Positions 17,542-27,404 of a DNA stretch of 64,000 nucleotides are shown one piece after another; the stretch's first letter is position 1; every line of letters begins with the position of its first letter. The notes beneath the pieces were generated by a model. That model did no database searches. It was not told where the DNA came from and was given only the letters and a program-made list of their open reading frames with translations. A program made the translations under genes and the position numbers. Source of the stretch: Gemmatimonadaceae bacterium (GTDB lineage Bacteria > Gemmatimonadota > Gemmatimonadetes > Gemmatimonadales > Gemmatimonadaceae); contig JADZAN010000009.1 of assembly GCA_020852815.1 (NCBI GenBank), forward strand, positions 62,001 through 126,000. The letters run 5' to 3'.

Positions 17542-18333
17542 ATGCCGCGTGGCGAGGCGTGGGACGAGACGCTGAAGTTCTCTGACGACGACGAGGACGA
17601 TATCGGGTACGGCGGCTCGTCGTCGTTTGACGATGATGACGATGATGATGATGGTTGGGGCGGATCTTCCTCTCGCGACGGCGGGTTGTGGGACGAGCCC
17701 GAGGAAGCCGCGCTCGAGGACGAGGAAGACGCGGATGTGCTGAGCGACGACGACGTCGAGGACGAAGTCGAGGTCGAGGAGGAGGAGGAAGTGGTCTTCG
17801 GAGCACCGGCTCGCCGTGGCCGTCCGCCGAAGCCCAAGCCCCCTGCCCCCCCGCCACCACCCATCGCCGAAAGCGCCCCCGCCGCATCTGCTGCCGCCGA
17901 ACCGGCAAAGGGCGCGAAGCCCGCGCCCGCCAAAAAGGGTGCGCCCGCCAGCGCCGAGAAGGCCGTCCCCGCCCCAGCCAAGCAGGAGCCAAAGACAGCC
18001 GCCGCACCCAAGAAGGCCGCGGCACCGGCTAAGGCGGCAGCAAAGGCGCCCGCCAAGCCGCCCGCCAAGGCTCCGTCGAAGGCGGCCAAGCCGGCCAAGG
18101 CCGCGCCTGCAAAGGCAGCCAAGAAGGCCCCCACCAAGAAGGCGGCGGCCAAGAAAGCCGCGCCAAAGAAGGTCGCCAGCAAGGGCGCGAAGCCCGCGCC
18201 AAAAAAGGCCGCTGCCAAGAAAGGAGCAGCCCGGAAGCCGGCGCCAGCCAAGAAGGTCGTGAAAGCCGCCGCCAAGAAGGGGGCCAAGAAAGCCGCTCCC
18301 AAAAAGGGAGCGTCGAAGAGCAAGAAGCGGTAG
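17542..18333 (+). CDS. acidic/basic polyampholyte with AT-hook-like motif and histone-H1-like tail
   Basis: 263 aa with AGGAGG (17531-17536) ideally placed before the ATG. Residues 1-85 are extremely acidic (runs of Asp and Glu). A short ARRGRPPKPKP segment resembles an AT-hook. Residues about 100-263 are a Lys/Ala/Pro tail with many AAKKA, PAKK and AKAPAK units, like eukaryotic H1 and bacterial H1-like proteins (Hc1, AlgP). DNA binding and nucleoid compaction are likely for the tail; the acidic head may self-mask it or recruit a partner. It has its own strong terminator, so it is monocistronic. Composition, not alignment, drives this call. Confidence 0.7.
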   Translation: MPRGEAWDETLKFSDDDEDDIGYGGSSSFDDDDDDDDGWGGSSSRDGGLWDEPEEAALEDEEDADVLSDDDVEDEVEVEEEEEVVFGAPARRGRPPKPKPPAPPPPPIAESAPAASAAAEPAKGAKPAPAKKGAPASAEKAVPAPAKQEPKTAAAPKKAAAPAKAAAKAPAKPPAKAPSKAAKPAKAAPAKAAKKAPTKKAAAKKAAPKKVASKGAKPAPKKAAAKKGAARKPAPAKKVVKAAAKKGAKKAAPKKGASKSKKR

Positions 18334-18354
18334 TTCGCTACCGACGCTCTCGCG

Positions 18355-18390
18355 CGCGGGGCGCATCGATCGTCGATGCGCCCCGCGTTG
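18355..18390 (+). terminator. strong hairpin after the H1-like gene
   Basis: A perfect 15-bp stem (18355-18369 with 18373-18387) and a 3-nt loop, starting 21 nt after the stop and followed by TTG. Confidence 0.8.
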
Positions 18391-18491
18391 TGCCTTGGAA
18401 CCGCGCCGGCCCCATCAGAGTCTTACACTGCGCGAAAAAAACGCCGACGCCCCCCCGTCCTCCCATCTCCTCGTCCTCCCGCCTCTCCCTC

Positions 18492-18914
18492 ATGCCCCGC
18501 CGCGTTCTCATTGTCGAAGACGAGCCCAGCGTCCTCGAGAATCTCGCCGAGCTCTTTGAGGTCGATGGCACCCGCGTGACGAGCGCCGCAACGCTCGACG
18601 AGGCCAAGCAGGCGCTGGCCGTGGAGCCGTATCAGCTGATCCTGAGCGACATCCGGCTGGGCCGAAAGCGTGATGGCGGGCTCCAGGTCATGGCGGCCGC
18701 GGGACTCCTTTCACCCGAGGCGGTCGTCATCGCGCTCACCGCGTATCCCGACCAGGACAATCGCCTCGCCTCCGAGCGGCTCGGCGCCACGTACTTCCTC
18801 GAGAAGCCGGTCGACCTCGAGACCATCGCCACGGTCGCCGCCCGGCACGGTATCCCGTCGTCGATCGTTCCCAACGCCGCATCGATCGAGGCCGACGGAA
18901 ACCCGCCGCGTTGA
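18492..18914 (+). CDS. single-domain response regulator
   Basis: 140 aa from the ATG at 18492 (MPRRVLIVEDE); the frame is open further upstream, but that part runs back into the terminator. It is a CheY-like receiver with the acidic pair in VEDE, Asp53 in LSDIRLG, Thr in ALTAYPD and Lys in LEKPVD, then a short tail without an output domain. It probably relays phosphate or binds a target protein. The GAF kinase 2.4 kb upstream and the hybrid kinase at 1248 are possible partners. Confidence 0.85.
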   Translation: MPRRVLIVEDEPSVLENLAELFEVDGTRVTSAATLDEAKQALAVEPYQLILSDIRLGRKRDGGLQVMAAAGLLSPEAVVIALTAYPDQDNRLASERLGATYFLEKPVDLETIATVAARHGIPSSIVPNAASIEADGNPPR

Positions 18915-19043
18915 CGCGGCATCGGCGACACCTTTCGCGGTTTGTGTGCATCGCGCGCGCTCGGCCGGCGTTGCACTCGTGATGGCAGGCAAGGAGTGGC
19001 GTCGTGCTGGCGCCGGTGCCGGGACCCGGGGTAATCTTCGCCC

Positions 19044-19589
19044 ATGGCGGAGTCTCCTGTCGCGTTACTGCGCGCGCATGCGCGCCAAGCCCCGTGGAAT
19101 GCCCGCGGGCTCGCAGCCCATGTCGCCTCGCTCGTCGACGCGGCGGGGGTGCGACCCACGAATGCATCGGCGCGCGCGGCACCATCGGCGCGCGCGGTGC
19201 GGTTCTACGTCGCCAACAAGCTGATGGATCGCCCCGAGGGGCTCGGCACCTCGGCGACGTACAACTACCGGCATTTCTTGCAGCTGCTGGCCATCAAGAT
19301 GCGCCAGCGCGAGGGGATGTCGCTCGACACCATTCGCCGCGACATGCGCGAGGTCACGGGCGACGCGCTGGAGCGCCGCGTGGCGCAGTCGCTGGCCGCC
19401 GTGCTCATGGTCGGCGTGCAGCAGGCGGCGCGTCACGACGCCGACCCCGTGGTGTCGTGGCGCCGTGTCCCGGTGGCCGACGGCGTCGAGTTGCACCTGC
19501 GCGACGACTCGGCCGTCGCCCGCGAGGACGCCATCGTGGCCATGCGCGAGGCGGTGCGCATTGCGTTAGGCAGGGTGGAGGCGCGGTGA
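19044..19589 (+). CDS. MerR-like transcriptional regulator
   Basis: 181 aa. The core VRFYVANKLMDRPEGLGTSA followed by YNYRHFLQLLAIKMRQ is the winged-helix segment of MerR proteins (the usual R-Y/F-Y...GLL...R...Y...L pattern). The remaining about 90 residues are a helical and Val-rich effector region without a cysteine metal site. The last 4 nt overlap the following oxidoreductase gene (GTGA), so the two are one operon and the regulator may control that enzyme. Ligand unknown. Confidence 0.7.
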   Translation: MAESPVALLRAHARQAPWNARGLAAHVASLVDAAGVRPTNASARAAPSARAVRFYVANKLMDRPEGLGTSATYNYRHFLQLLAIKMRQREGMSLDTIRRDMREVTGDALERRVAQSLAAVLMVGVQQAARHDADPVVSWRRVPVADGVELHLRDDSAVAREDAIVAMREAVRIALGRVEAR

Positions 19590-20326
19590 CGTCGCCGCTC
19601 CCGCTTCGCGTCGACTACCGTTTCGACGGCCGCCTGGCCGTCCTCACCGGCGTTGCCCGTCGCGGGCAGGTGGGCGAGGCGGTCGCGCGCGCCTTCGGCG
19701 AGCGCGGGGCCGCCCTCGCGCTCCTCGACCGCGACGCGCTCGAGGCAGAAGCCCGGGCCGCCGAGCTGCGCGCCGTGGGCATCTCGGCCACCGCCTGGGG
19801 GTGCGACCTCACCGATCATGTCTCGTTAGGCACGGTGGCGGCGCAGCTGGCGACGCGCCACCCCGGCGGGGCCACCGCACTCGTCTGCCTCGCCGGCGGA
19901 TTCAGCGCCCTCGGACCGGTGGGCGAGAGTGCCCCCGCCCAGTGGGAGCGCATGCTCGCCGTCAACCTCGCGACCGCGTACGCCACCACACGCGCCTTCC
20001 TCCCCGCGCTGCGGACCGCGCGCGGCAGCATCGTTTACTTCGCCTCGGCTGCCGTTGCTCCTGGCGGTTCGGTCGAGGGAATCGCCGCGTATGGCGCGGC
20101 CAAGGCCGGCGTCGCGGCGCTCATGCGCGCCGTCGCCGCCGAGGAGCGCGCGCGCGGCGTGCGCGCCAACGCACTCGCACCAACCGCCATTCGCACCGAC
20201 GCCAACATTGCCGCGATGGGCGCCACCGCGTCGTATGTCGAGCGCGAGACCGTGGCCGACTGGGTGACCTCTCTCTGCTCGCCCGCTGCCGGTCCGGTCA
20301 CCGGACAGCTCGTGAAGCTGGGATGA
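19586..20326 (+). CDS. short-chain dehydrogenase/reductase
   Basis: 246 aa from the GTG at 19586. The Rossmann motif is TGVARRGQVGEAVA, the structural motif lies in LVCLAGG, and the catalytic Ser is in YFASAAV with Tyr169 and Lys173 in AAYGAAKAG. This is a classical NAD(P)-dependent SDR acting on an alcohol or carbonyl; the substrate is unknown. The frame is open far upstream (to 19004) because it shadows the MerR gene. Translational coupling to that regulator supports the GTG start. Confidence 0.85.
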   Translation: MTSPLPLRVDYRFDGRLAVLTGVARRGQVGEAVARAFGERGAALALLDRDALEAEARAAELRAVGISATAWGCDLTDHVSLGTVAAQLATRHPGGATALVCLAGGFSALGPVGESAPAQWERMLAVNLATAYATTRAFLPALRTARGSIVYFASAAVAPGGSVEGIAAYGAAKAGVAALMRAVAAEERARGVRANALAPTAIRTDANIAAMGATASYVERETVADWVTSLCSPAAGPVTGQLVKLG

Positions 20327-20397
20327 CCGATCCGCGAAGCACCATGCACCGACGCCACACCGCACACTCTCCCGAAACCATCACTCGTTAGGACGCC

Positions 20398-21279
20398 GTG
20401 CCAGGGGACCCCGCCTTCCACCACTCTCCGCGCCCGTCGCATCCGCGGCGTCCCCCTGGGCGTGCCGTCTTCCTCGATCGCGCCCTCGAGGCGCTCCCTC
20501 TCTTCCGCCTCAGCGACTCGGCCGAAGAGACGACCATCCTGTACACCCCGCCGGCTGGTGGGCGATGGCGCGTCCTCCCGTCGCCCGGCGATCGCCTCCC
20601 GGGAACCTTCGACCAGGACGTCTACGTCGAGATCTGCCGACGCTATCTCGATGCGCTCGCGCCGGCCGACGGCGCCATCACCTTCACGCTGCACGCCTTC
20701 CTCCGCTCCATCGGCCGCCGCGCCGACGGCAGGACGTACGAGCAGCTCCGCGCCGCGCTCAACCGGCTGGAGCGTACATCGCTCGAGTCGTACGGGGCGT
20801 ACTGGAGCGCCACCACCGGCGCCGCGCTCGAAGGGCGCTTCTCCATCCTCTCGGCCGTCTCGATCGATCGGCGCCGCACCGCCGATCGTGAGCAGCTTGC
20901 CCTCTTCCCCACCTTCACCGCCTCCGAACCCGGCGATGCGCGGGTCACGCTCTCCCCGCTCCTGCGCGCCAACATTCAGGAGGGGCACACCACCACGCTC
21001 TCACCGCAGCTCTACCAAGGGCTGTCGTCGCCAGTGGCGCGCCGTCTCTATCGCCTCCTCGAGGTCGCCCGCGCCGACGATACCGTCACATGGCGCATCG
21101 AGCTGGAGGCGCTGGCCGAGCAGGTTCCGCTCGTGCAACGCTATCCGTCGCACCTGCAACGCGTCCTCCAACCCGCGCACGAGATGCTGCAAACGGCGGG
21201 AATCGTGCGCGATGCCAAGGTGCACCAGATCAGGAAACAGTGGTTCGTCGACTACGTGCTCGCCGTTCGTCCCACGTGA
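20398..21279 (+). CDS. RPA-type replication initiator-like protein
   Basis: 293 aa from a GTG at 20398. It resembles the plasmid replication initiator A family (RPA, Pfam PF10134): an ALPLFRLS entry strand, GRWRVLPSPGDRLPGTFDQD, a helical block with YEQLRAALNRLERTSLES, then LSSPVARRLYRLLEVARAD and a winged-helix-like C-terminus ending FVDYVLAVRP. Such proteins bind iterons at plasmid origins. No iteron array or parAB genes are visible nearby, so a chromosomal homologue with a regulatory or relic role is possible. The family call is from memory of the motif order. Confidence 0.6.
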   Translation: MPGDPAFHHSPRPSHPRRPPGRAVFLDRALEALPLFRLSDSAEETTILYTPPAGGRWRVLPSPGDRLPGTFDQDVYVEICRRYLDALAPADGAITFTLHAFLRSIGRRADGRTYEQLRAALNRLERTSLESYGAYWSATTGAALEGRFSILSAVSIDRRRTADREQLALFPTFTASEPGDARVTLSPLLRANIQEGHTTTLSPQLYQGLSSPVARRLYRLLEVARADDTVTWRIELEALAEQVPLVQRYPSHLQRVLQPAHEMLQTAGIVRDAKVHQIRKQWFVDYVLAVRPT

Positions 21280-21441
21280 CAGTCGGCGCGCGCCGGTCGC
21301 GGCCTCTCGTCCCGAGCGAGCGCGACCAGTGACGCGTAGTGCAGGCATCAGTCCGTGTACGCACCCCGGAGCGCAACTCCAACGGAACCCAACCGGGGCA
21401 TCAGCAGGTAAATAGGAGGGCGGGCGTTCTCGTCTTCCCGT

Positions 21442-21459
21442 CCCCAGCCGTCGCTGGGG
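21442..21459 (+). terminator. short hairpin between the initiator-like gene and ctp
   Basis: CCCCAGC (21442-21448) pairs with GCTGGGG (21453-21459) around a 4-nt loop. It lies 163 nt after the initiator stop and 35 nt before the next ATG, so it could be a terminator or a leader structure. Confidence 0.35.
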
Positions 21460-21493
21460 CAAGCTTCCCGACTTCTTGACAACTCGTCCACTC

Positions 21494-23077
21494 ATGAAGA
21501 AAAAGCTCGCCATCCTCGGCGCCGTGCTCATCCCGCTCGCGGCTGGAGCGTTCGTCGTGCAGGAGCGCGCATCGCTCGATGGGGGGCGCCTCTTCGGACA
21601 GGTCCTGGACCTGGTCGAGAGCCGGTACGTGGACTCGGTGGACACGGCGCTCCTGTACGAGAAGGCCGCGCGCGGCCTCGTCTCGCAGTTGCAGGACCCG
21701 TACTCCGAGCTCTTCTCGCCGCGCCAACTCACGCAGTTCAACACGACCACGGCCGGACGTTACGGCGGTTTGGGGCTGCAGATCGAGGAGCAGCCTAACA
21801 AGGGCGTCGTCGTCTCGAAGGTCTTCCCGCACACCCCCGCCGAGGCGGCCGGCGCGCGCGAGGGCGACATGATCGTCGCCATCGACACGCTGACCACGCG
21901 CGGCTGGTCGTCGACCCGCATCGCCGATTCGCTGCGCGGCACGCCGGGTTCCAAGGTCTCGGTCTCGTTCGCGCGCCCCGGCGTCGCCGAGCCCATCAAG
22001 TCGACGTTCACGCGCGCCGTGATCCGCGTCCCGGCCGTGCCGTACGCCATCACCTTTGAGAAGATCGGCTACATCCCACTGCAGGGCTTCAACGAGTCGT
22101 CCACGCAGGAAGTGGCGGCGGCGGTGCGCAAGCTCGTCACGCAGGATGGTGCCAAGGGGTTGGTCCTCGACCTGCGCGGCAACGGCGGCGGCTTCCTCGA
22201 GCAGTCGCTCGCCATCTCCAACCTCTTCCTGCCGCAAGGGACGGAGTTGGCATCGGTGCGCGGGCGCAACCAGGAGAACCAGGCATATACAGCGCGCGAG
22301 AAGCCCGTGGCGCCAGACGTGCCGCTCGTCATCCTCACCGACCAGTACACCGCCTCGGCGTCGGAGATTGTTGCCGGTGCCCTGCAGGACCACGACCGCG
22401 CGCTCATCCTTGGCACGACCTCGTTCGGGAAGGGGCTCGTCCAGACGCTCTTCCAGCTCGATGGCGGCTACGCACTCAAGATCACGACCGGCAAGTGGTA
22501 CACGCCCAGCGGGCGCACCATCCAGAAGGAGCGCAAGCTCACCCCCGACGGGCAGTTCATCGAGGTGCACCCCGACTCGCTGGAGAGCGATTCGGCACGA
22601 AAGGCGCGCCCGACCTACAAGTCCGATGCGGGACGCGTGGTGTACGGTGGCGGCGCCATCACCCCCGATGTGATCGTCCGCCCCGACACGTTCACGTCGG
22701 CCGAACAGTCGTTCCTGCGCGCCACCGCGTCCAAGTCTCAGGACGTCTATGTCACGACGTACGATTACGCGATGGAACTGAAGGAGCAGGTGAAGGGAGA
22801 CCCGAACTTCACCGTTTCGCCTTCGTGGCGCGACGAACTGTACAACCGCCTGGCGAAGAAGGGAGTGACGGTCGATCGCAAGCTGTTCGACGGCGCGCAG
22901 ACGCAGATCGATCGCATGCTCGAGCAGCGCGTCGCACGCCTCGCCTTTGGCGATTCCACCGCGCGCCGTCGCTCGCTCGACGACGATGTCCAACTCCAGA
23001 AGGCGCTGGAGATCCTGCGCAAGGGGCAGAACCAGAAGGATCTCTTCGCACTCGCCCCGCAGTTCTCGCGCAAGTAG
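21494..23077 (+). CDS. S41 C-terminal processing protease (CtpA-like)
   Basis: 527 aa from the ATG at 21494 (MKKKLAILGAVLIPLAAGA), which gives a clean N-terminal signal or anchor; an in-frame start 18 nt earlier is possible. A helical N-terminal region precedes a PDZ domain (about 90-175, GLGLQIEE...GAREGDMIVAID) and the S41 catalytic core with Ser290 in TASASEIVAGAL and Lys313 in FGKGLVQ. It is a periplasmic protease cutting C-termini of envelope proteins. An unusual 90-residue C-terminal helical extension follows the core. A strong terminator follows. Confidence 0.92.
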   Translation: MKKKLAILGAVLIPLAAGAFVVQERASLDGGRLFGQVLDLVESRYVDSVDTALLYEKAARGLVSQLQDPYSELFSPRQLTQFNTTTAGRYGGLGLQIEEQPNKGVVVSKVFPHTPAEAAGAREGDMIVAIDTLTTRGWSSTRIADSLRGTPGSKVSVSFARPGVAEPIKSTFTRAVIRVPAVPYAITFEKIGYIPLQGFNESSTQEVAAAVRKLVTQDGAKGLVLDLRGNGGGFLEQSLAISNLFLPQGTELASVRGRNQENQAYTAREKPVAPDVPLVILTDQYTASASEIVAGALQDHDRALILGTTSFGKGLVQTLFQLDGGYALKITTGKWYTPSGRTIQKERKLTPDGQFIEVHPDSLESDSARKARPTYKSDAGRVVYGGGAITPDVIVRPDTFTSAEQSFLRATASKSQDVYVTTYDYAMELKEQVKGDPNFTVSPSWRDELYNRLAKKGVTVDRKLFDGAQTQIDRMLEQRVARLAFGDSTARRRSLDDDVQLQKALEILRKGQNQKDLFALAPQFSRK

Positions 23078-23104
23078 CAGCGTCGTTCGCGGGTCTCCTG
23101 GAAA

Positions 23105-23143
23105 GACGGCGGCGGACTCGCGCAGTGCGAGTCCGCCGCCGTC
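23105..23143 (+). terminator. strong hairpin after the Ctp protease gene
   Basis: A perfect 17-bp stem (23105-23121 with 23127-23143) around a 5-nt loop, 27 nt after the stop codon. Confidence 0.85.
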
Positions 23144-23178
23144 GACTATCAGTTGAAGCGCCAATAGATTCAGCCGTC

Positions 23179-24294
<1,116 letters not shown>

Positions 24295-24323
24295 GCCGGT
24301 AGAGCATCGGCGCGCCACACGCT

Positions 24324-24357
24324 CGGGCCCTCGCACATGAGGGCCCGCTTTCGTTTG
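24324..24357 (+). terminator. hairpin after the PD40 lipoprotein gene
   Basis: CGGGCCCTC (24324-24332) pairs with GAGGGCCCG (24339-24347) around a 6-nt loop and is followed by the T-rich CTTTCGTTTG. Confidence 0.8.
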
Positions 24358-24489
24358 CCCGCTCCTCGAAGCGCGCGCACGCTGGGCACCTTGCGCTGGG
24401 CGCTTCAGCGCGTGACGACCGCTGCGCCCCTCGACTCTCCCCCCCGCCCCCCGTAACATCCACGCACCCGATTCCCACCGGAGAACGCC

Positions 24490-25539
24490 ATGCAGTACGT
24501 CCCGCTGATTTTCGTCGTAGCGGCCGCCTATCTCCTGTTCCGGTCCATCAAGATCATTGGCCAAGCCGAGGTGATGGTCATCGAGCGACTGGGACGCTTT
24601 CACCGGGTCGCGCGATCGGGACTCAACATCCTCATTCCGATCCTTGAACGTCCCAAGGAACTCGACGTGCGCTATCTGGAGAGCGACGTCGGTGGGGTTC
24701 GGAAGATCACGTCGCGCGCCACCGCCCGCATCGACCTCCGCGAGCAAGTCCTCAACTTTCCGTCGCAGCCCGTCATCACGAAGGACAACGTGACGATCGA
24801 CATCGACGCCGTGGTGTACTACCGCATCGCCGATCCGCAGAAGGCGACCTACTCGGTGCAGAATCTCCCGTACGCCCTCGAGACGCTCACGCGGACCACG
24901 CTGCGCAACATCGTGGGCGAGATGGAGCTGGACGCCACGCTCACGTCGCGCGACATCATCAACAAGCGCATGCGTGAAGTCATCGAGGATGCTTCGATCG
25001 GCTGGGGGGTCGACGTCACTCGCGTCGAGCTGCAGTCGATCGAACCGCCGCGCGACATCCAGCAGTCGATGGAGCTGCAGATGCGCGCCGAGCGCGAGCG
25101 TCGCGCGGCGGTGACCAACGCCGAGGCGACGAAGCGCGCCGCAATCCTCGAGGCCGAAGGGGTGCGCGAGGCGCAGGTGCTGCGCGCACAAGGCGAGAAG
25201 GACGCCGCGGTTCTGCGGGCGCAGGGGCAGGCGGAGGCACGCCTCGCCATGGCCAACGCCGAGTCCGAGGCAATTCGTCGGATGGCCGAGTCGCTCCCCG
25301 AAGGACAAGCGTCCACCTACCTGCTGGGGCAGAAGTACCTCGACGCGCTCCCGTCCATCGCGCAGGGCAAGGGATCGACCATCTTCCTCCCGGCCGAGGC
25401 GACCGGTGTCCTGGGCGCGTTAGGCGGGCTACGCGAGCTGCTGAACGCCAGGAGCGGCGGCGAGCCCGCACCCAAGCCCGGCACGGCGTCGGCGCATCGC
25501 GCGCTCGGTGCGGGTCCCGTCGATCCGTCCAACCCGTAG
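24490..25539 (+). CDS. SPFH/band-7 protein, stomatin-like (QmcA family)
   Basis: 349 aa. An N-terminal membrane helix (3-18) precedes the SPFH domain (about 20-190: AEVMVIERLGRFHRVARSGL, IDIDAVVYYRI, GEMELDATLTSRD). An Ala/Glu/Arg coiled coil (about 190-265) and a conserved LLGQKYLDALPSIAQGKGST segment follow. Proteins of this type oligomerise into membrane microdomain cages that influence FtsH or other proteases. No NfeD partner is adjacent. A zinc-ribbon gene starts 6 nt after the stop, so the two are likely co-transcribed. Confidence 0.92.
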   Translation: MQYVPLIFVVAAAYLLFRSIKIIGQAEVMVIERLGRFHRVARSGLNILIPILERPKELDVRYLESDVGGVRKITSRATARIDLREQVLNFPSQPVITKDNVTIDIDAVVYYRIADPQKATYSVQNLPYALETLTRTTLRNIVGEMELDATLTSRDIINKRMREVIEDASIGWGVDVTRVELQSIEPPRDIQQSMELQMRAERERRAAVTNAEATKRAAILEAEGVREAQVLRAQGEKDAAVLRAQGQAEARLAMANAESEAIRRMAESLPEGQASTYLLGQKYLDALPSIAQGKGSTIFLPAEATGVLGALGGLRELLNARSGGEPAPKPGTASAHRALGAGPVDPSNP

Positions 25540-25545
25540 GAGCGC

Positions 25546-25767
25546 TTGAACCCGATCTCGAGAGAACGCGCGGAGATCATCGCGCGCGCGCACGACTGCT
25601 CGCATTGTCACGAGTACAACTACAAGAAGGTGCAGGTGCGGCCCGCCAGCGAGGCGCAGTTCAAGGCCCTGCTGGCGGTATGGGTGGTGAAGCGTGTCTG
25701 CGGAATTTGCGGCCTCGAGTCCGAGATGGGGCTCGACGAAGACGGCGACATCGTCTTCCTGGGCTGA
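25546..25767 (+). CDS. small zinc-ribbon protein
   Basis: 73 aa from a TTG start with TAGGAG 5 nt upstream; the SPFH stop codon is part of that ribosome site. Two CxxC knuckles (CSHCHEYN at about 18 and CGICGLE at about 52) enclose a basic helical segment, as in a treble-clef or ribbon. The C-terminus is acidic. It sits between the SPFH gene and a YhaM-like nuclease, 34 nt before the latter. Nucleic-acid binding is plausible. Function unknown. Confidence 0.7.
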   Translation: MNPISRERAEIIARAHDCSHCHEYNYKKVQVRPASEAQFKALLAVWVVKRVCGICGLESEMGLDEDGDIVFLG

Positions 25768-25801
25768 TCCTGCGCCGGCACCCTCGTTCCCCTGCACCGG
25801 C

Positions 25802-26785
25802 ATGGCTACCTCCGTCTTCGACATCGCGCGCGCCGCCGTGGGCGACCGCCTGCAGCATGAGTTCCTCATCATCGATCGCGAGGAGAAGCGCCTCGCCAAC
25901 GGGGACCCGTTCGTCCTGCTCACGCTGGGCAATGCGACCGGTCGGCTCGGCACCGCGCCAATCTGGAACAACCAGCTCGACTGGGCCGCCGGTGCCGAGA
26001 AAGGGAAAGTGGTGCAAGCCATCGGCGAGGTAGCCGTCTTTCACGGCAAGCGGCAAGTCCGCCTCACCGCCCCGCTGCGCGTCATCCCCGACGCCCTCGT
26101 ACGCGCCGAGCAGTTCCTTCCGCGCGTCCCGATGCCCGCGGAATCGCTGTGGGACTGGGTCGATCGCGCCCGCGCCGAGATTCGCTCCAACGCGCTGCGG
26201 CGCGCCGTCGACCTGTTCTATGGCGACGACGCCTTCCGAGTCGAGTTGGAGCGCACACCTGGGTCGGTCGCCGGTCATCATGCAGCGGTGGGCGGGCTAC
26301 TCCTGCACGTGACCGAAGTCGCGACCATCGCGCGCACCGCCGCTCGAGTGATGCGCGCCAACGTGGATCTCGTGGTGGTCGGGTCGCTCCTGCACGACAT
26401 AGGGAAGGTGCGGGCTTACGCCGTCACGCCGACCGGCTTCGCCCACACGCCCGAAGGGTCGCTGCTTGGACACGTCGTTCTGGGCGCCCTCATGCTGCAG
26501 GAGCGTTTGCGCGACGTCCCGCTTGGCGAGATCGGCGCATCCCAGCGCCTCGAGCTGCTGCACTTGATCCTCTCGCATCACGGCTCCCTGGAGTTTGGAA
26601 GCCCGGTTCAGCCCATGACGGTGGAGGCGGAGCTCCTGCACTGGGCCGACGAGACCTCGGCCAAGGGGAACGATGTCGCGGAATCGTTGGCGGAGGATGA
26701 GCACTTTGGCGACGGGGAGGTGAGCGAGCGGCGGCCGTGGCGAGTGGGGCGCCGACTTTGGCGCCGGCCGCACGGCTGGGAGTAG
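25802..26785 (+). CDS. YhaM-like 3'-5' exoribonuclease (OB fold plus HD domain)
   Basis: 327 aa from the ATG at 25802. An N-terminal OB-fold-like region (about 15-100, with FVLLTLGNATGRLG and GKVVQAIGEV) precedes an HD domain: SVAGHHAAVGGLLLHVTEV, LLHDIGKVRAYAV, then LILSHHGSLEFGSPVQPMT and LLHWADETSAK. This order matches YhaM/CBF1-type enzymes that trim RNA or single-stranded DNA with a divalent metal. All HD ligands look present. The last 40 residues are Arg/Trp-rich and could add nucleic-acid affinity. It is probably co-transcribed with the zinc-ribbon gene before it. Confidence 0.88.
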   Translation: MATSVFDIARAAVGDRLQHEFLIIDREEKRLANGDPFVLLTLGNATGRLGTAPIWNNQLDWAAGAEKGKVVQAIGEVAVFHGKRQVRLTAPLRVIPDALVRAEQFLPRVPMPAESLWDWVDRARAEIRSNALRRAVDLFYGDDAFRVELERTPGSVAGHHAAVGGLLLHVTEVATIARTAARVMRANVDLVVVGSLLHDIGKVRAYAVTPTGFAHTPEGSLLGHVVLGALMLQERLRDVPLGEIGASQRLELLHLILSHHGSLEFGSPVQPMTVEAELLHWADETSAKGNDVAESLAEDEHFGDGEVSERRPWRVGRRLWRRPHGWE

Positions 26786-27160
26786 TCCCGAGCCTCGTTT
26801 CGACCTTCTCGGTCACCCGATCCACGTCCCCGGAGACCCGAAAGCGATGTCATCTGTAACCGGTCTCGGGAATCATTTCCGGTGGAACCGAATTCCTGCG
26901 GATACGTACAACACTTGCGAGTCTGCGCGCGTTGCTATGACAGGCCACGCTCACGCTGCTATCCGGGAACTTCCGGGTACGGGTCGGCGTTGGGGGGCGG
27001 TCTGCTGGGGCGACGGAGGGTGGTGTTCTGGCGGCATGCTGGCCGCTCTGGGCTGCAAATAGATGTGCGGCTTTGATTTGCAGCCTTTGGCGGTTAGCTT
27101 CCTCAAGGTGGCGGCATTGGCGCTACCGCACGCGTGACTCGTTACTGCCCAGGAGGTCTC
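26786..27160. other. gene-free stretch with a 10-bp inverted repeat
   Basis: No convincing gene. Base composition is less GC-rich than its surroundings. GGCTGCAAAT (27051-27060) and its exact complement (27076-27085) enclose 15 nt and are followed by TTTGG. This could be a terminator for the YhaM-like gene, an operator or part of a small RNA. AGGAGG for the next gene lies at 27151-27156. Confidence 0.5.
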
Positions 27161-27370
27161 ATGAGAAAGCCACGGCCGGCGACATACAATCCGGCGCAGG
27201 CACTGCATCTCATTGCCAGCGATCGTACAGGTGAGCCCCTCAGTTGTCCGTCGTGCAGTGGCTCCATCGAGAGGTCTCCCGATCACTTTCCGCCCGCTCC
27301 GCGCTCGCATGTGACATTGACGTGTACTGCGTGCGGACGGACGGCCCGCTATATTGCGGGAGCAGCTTAG
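27161..27370 (+). CDS. 69-aa zinc-knuckle protein
   Basis: The ATG at 27161 has AGGAGG 4 nt upstream; an earlier in-frame start at 27134 lacks one. The protein starts MRKPRPATYNPAQALHLIA and carries CPSCSGSI and CTACGRTARY, a CxxC...CxxC pair about 24 residues apart that would hold one zinc. A perfect intrinsic terminator follows 35 nt after the stop, so it is an independent unit. It sits just upstream of a cold-shock gene. Function unknown; small zinc knuckles often bind nucleic acid or protein. Confidence 0.75.
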   Translation: MRKPRPATYNPAQALHLIASDRTGEPLSCPSCSGSIERSPDHFPPAPRSHVTLTCTACGRTARYIAGAA

Positions 27371-27404
27371 TCGGGATTGAGAGATAGCAGGTCGATCGCA
27401 CGTG

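Noticed and set aside
22495-23178. N-terminal 228 codons of a long frame reaching the PD40 lipoprotein
   Set aside because: That part shadows the S41 protease and passes through its terminator; the lipobox start at 23179 is far better.
26847-27062. 71-codon plus-strand open frame
   Set aside because: No ribosome site, no recognisable composition and overlap with the inverted repeat; likely chance.
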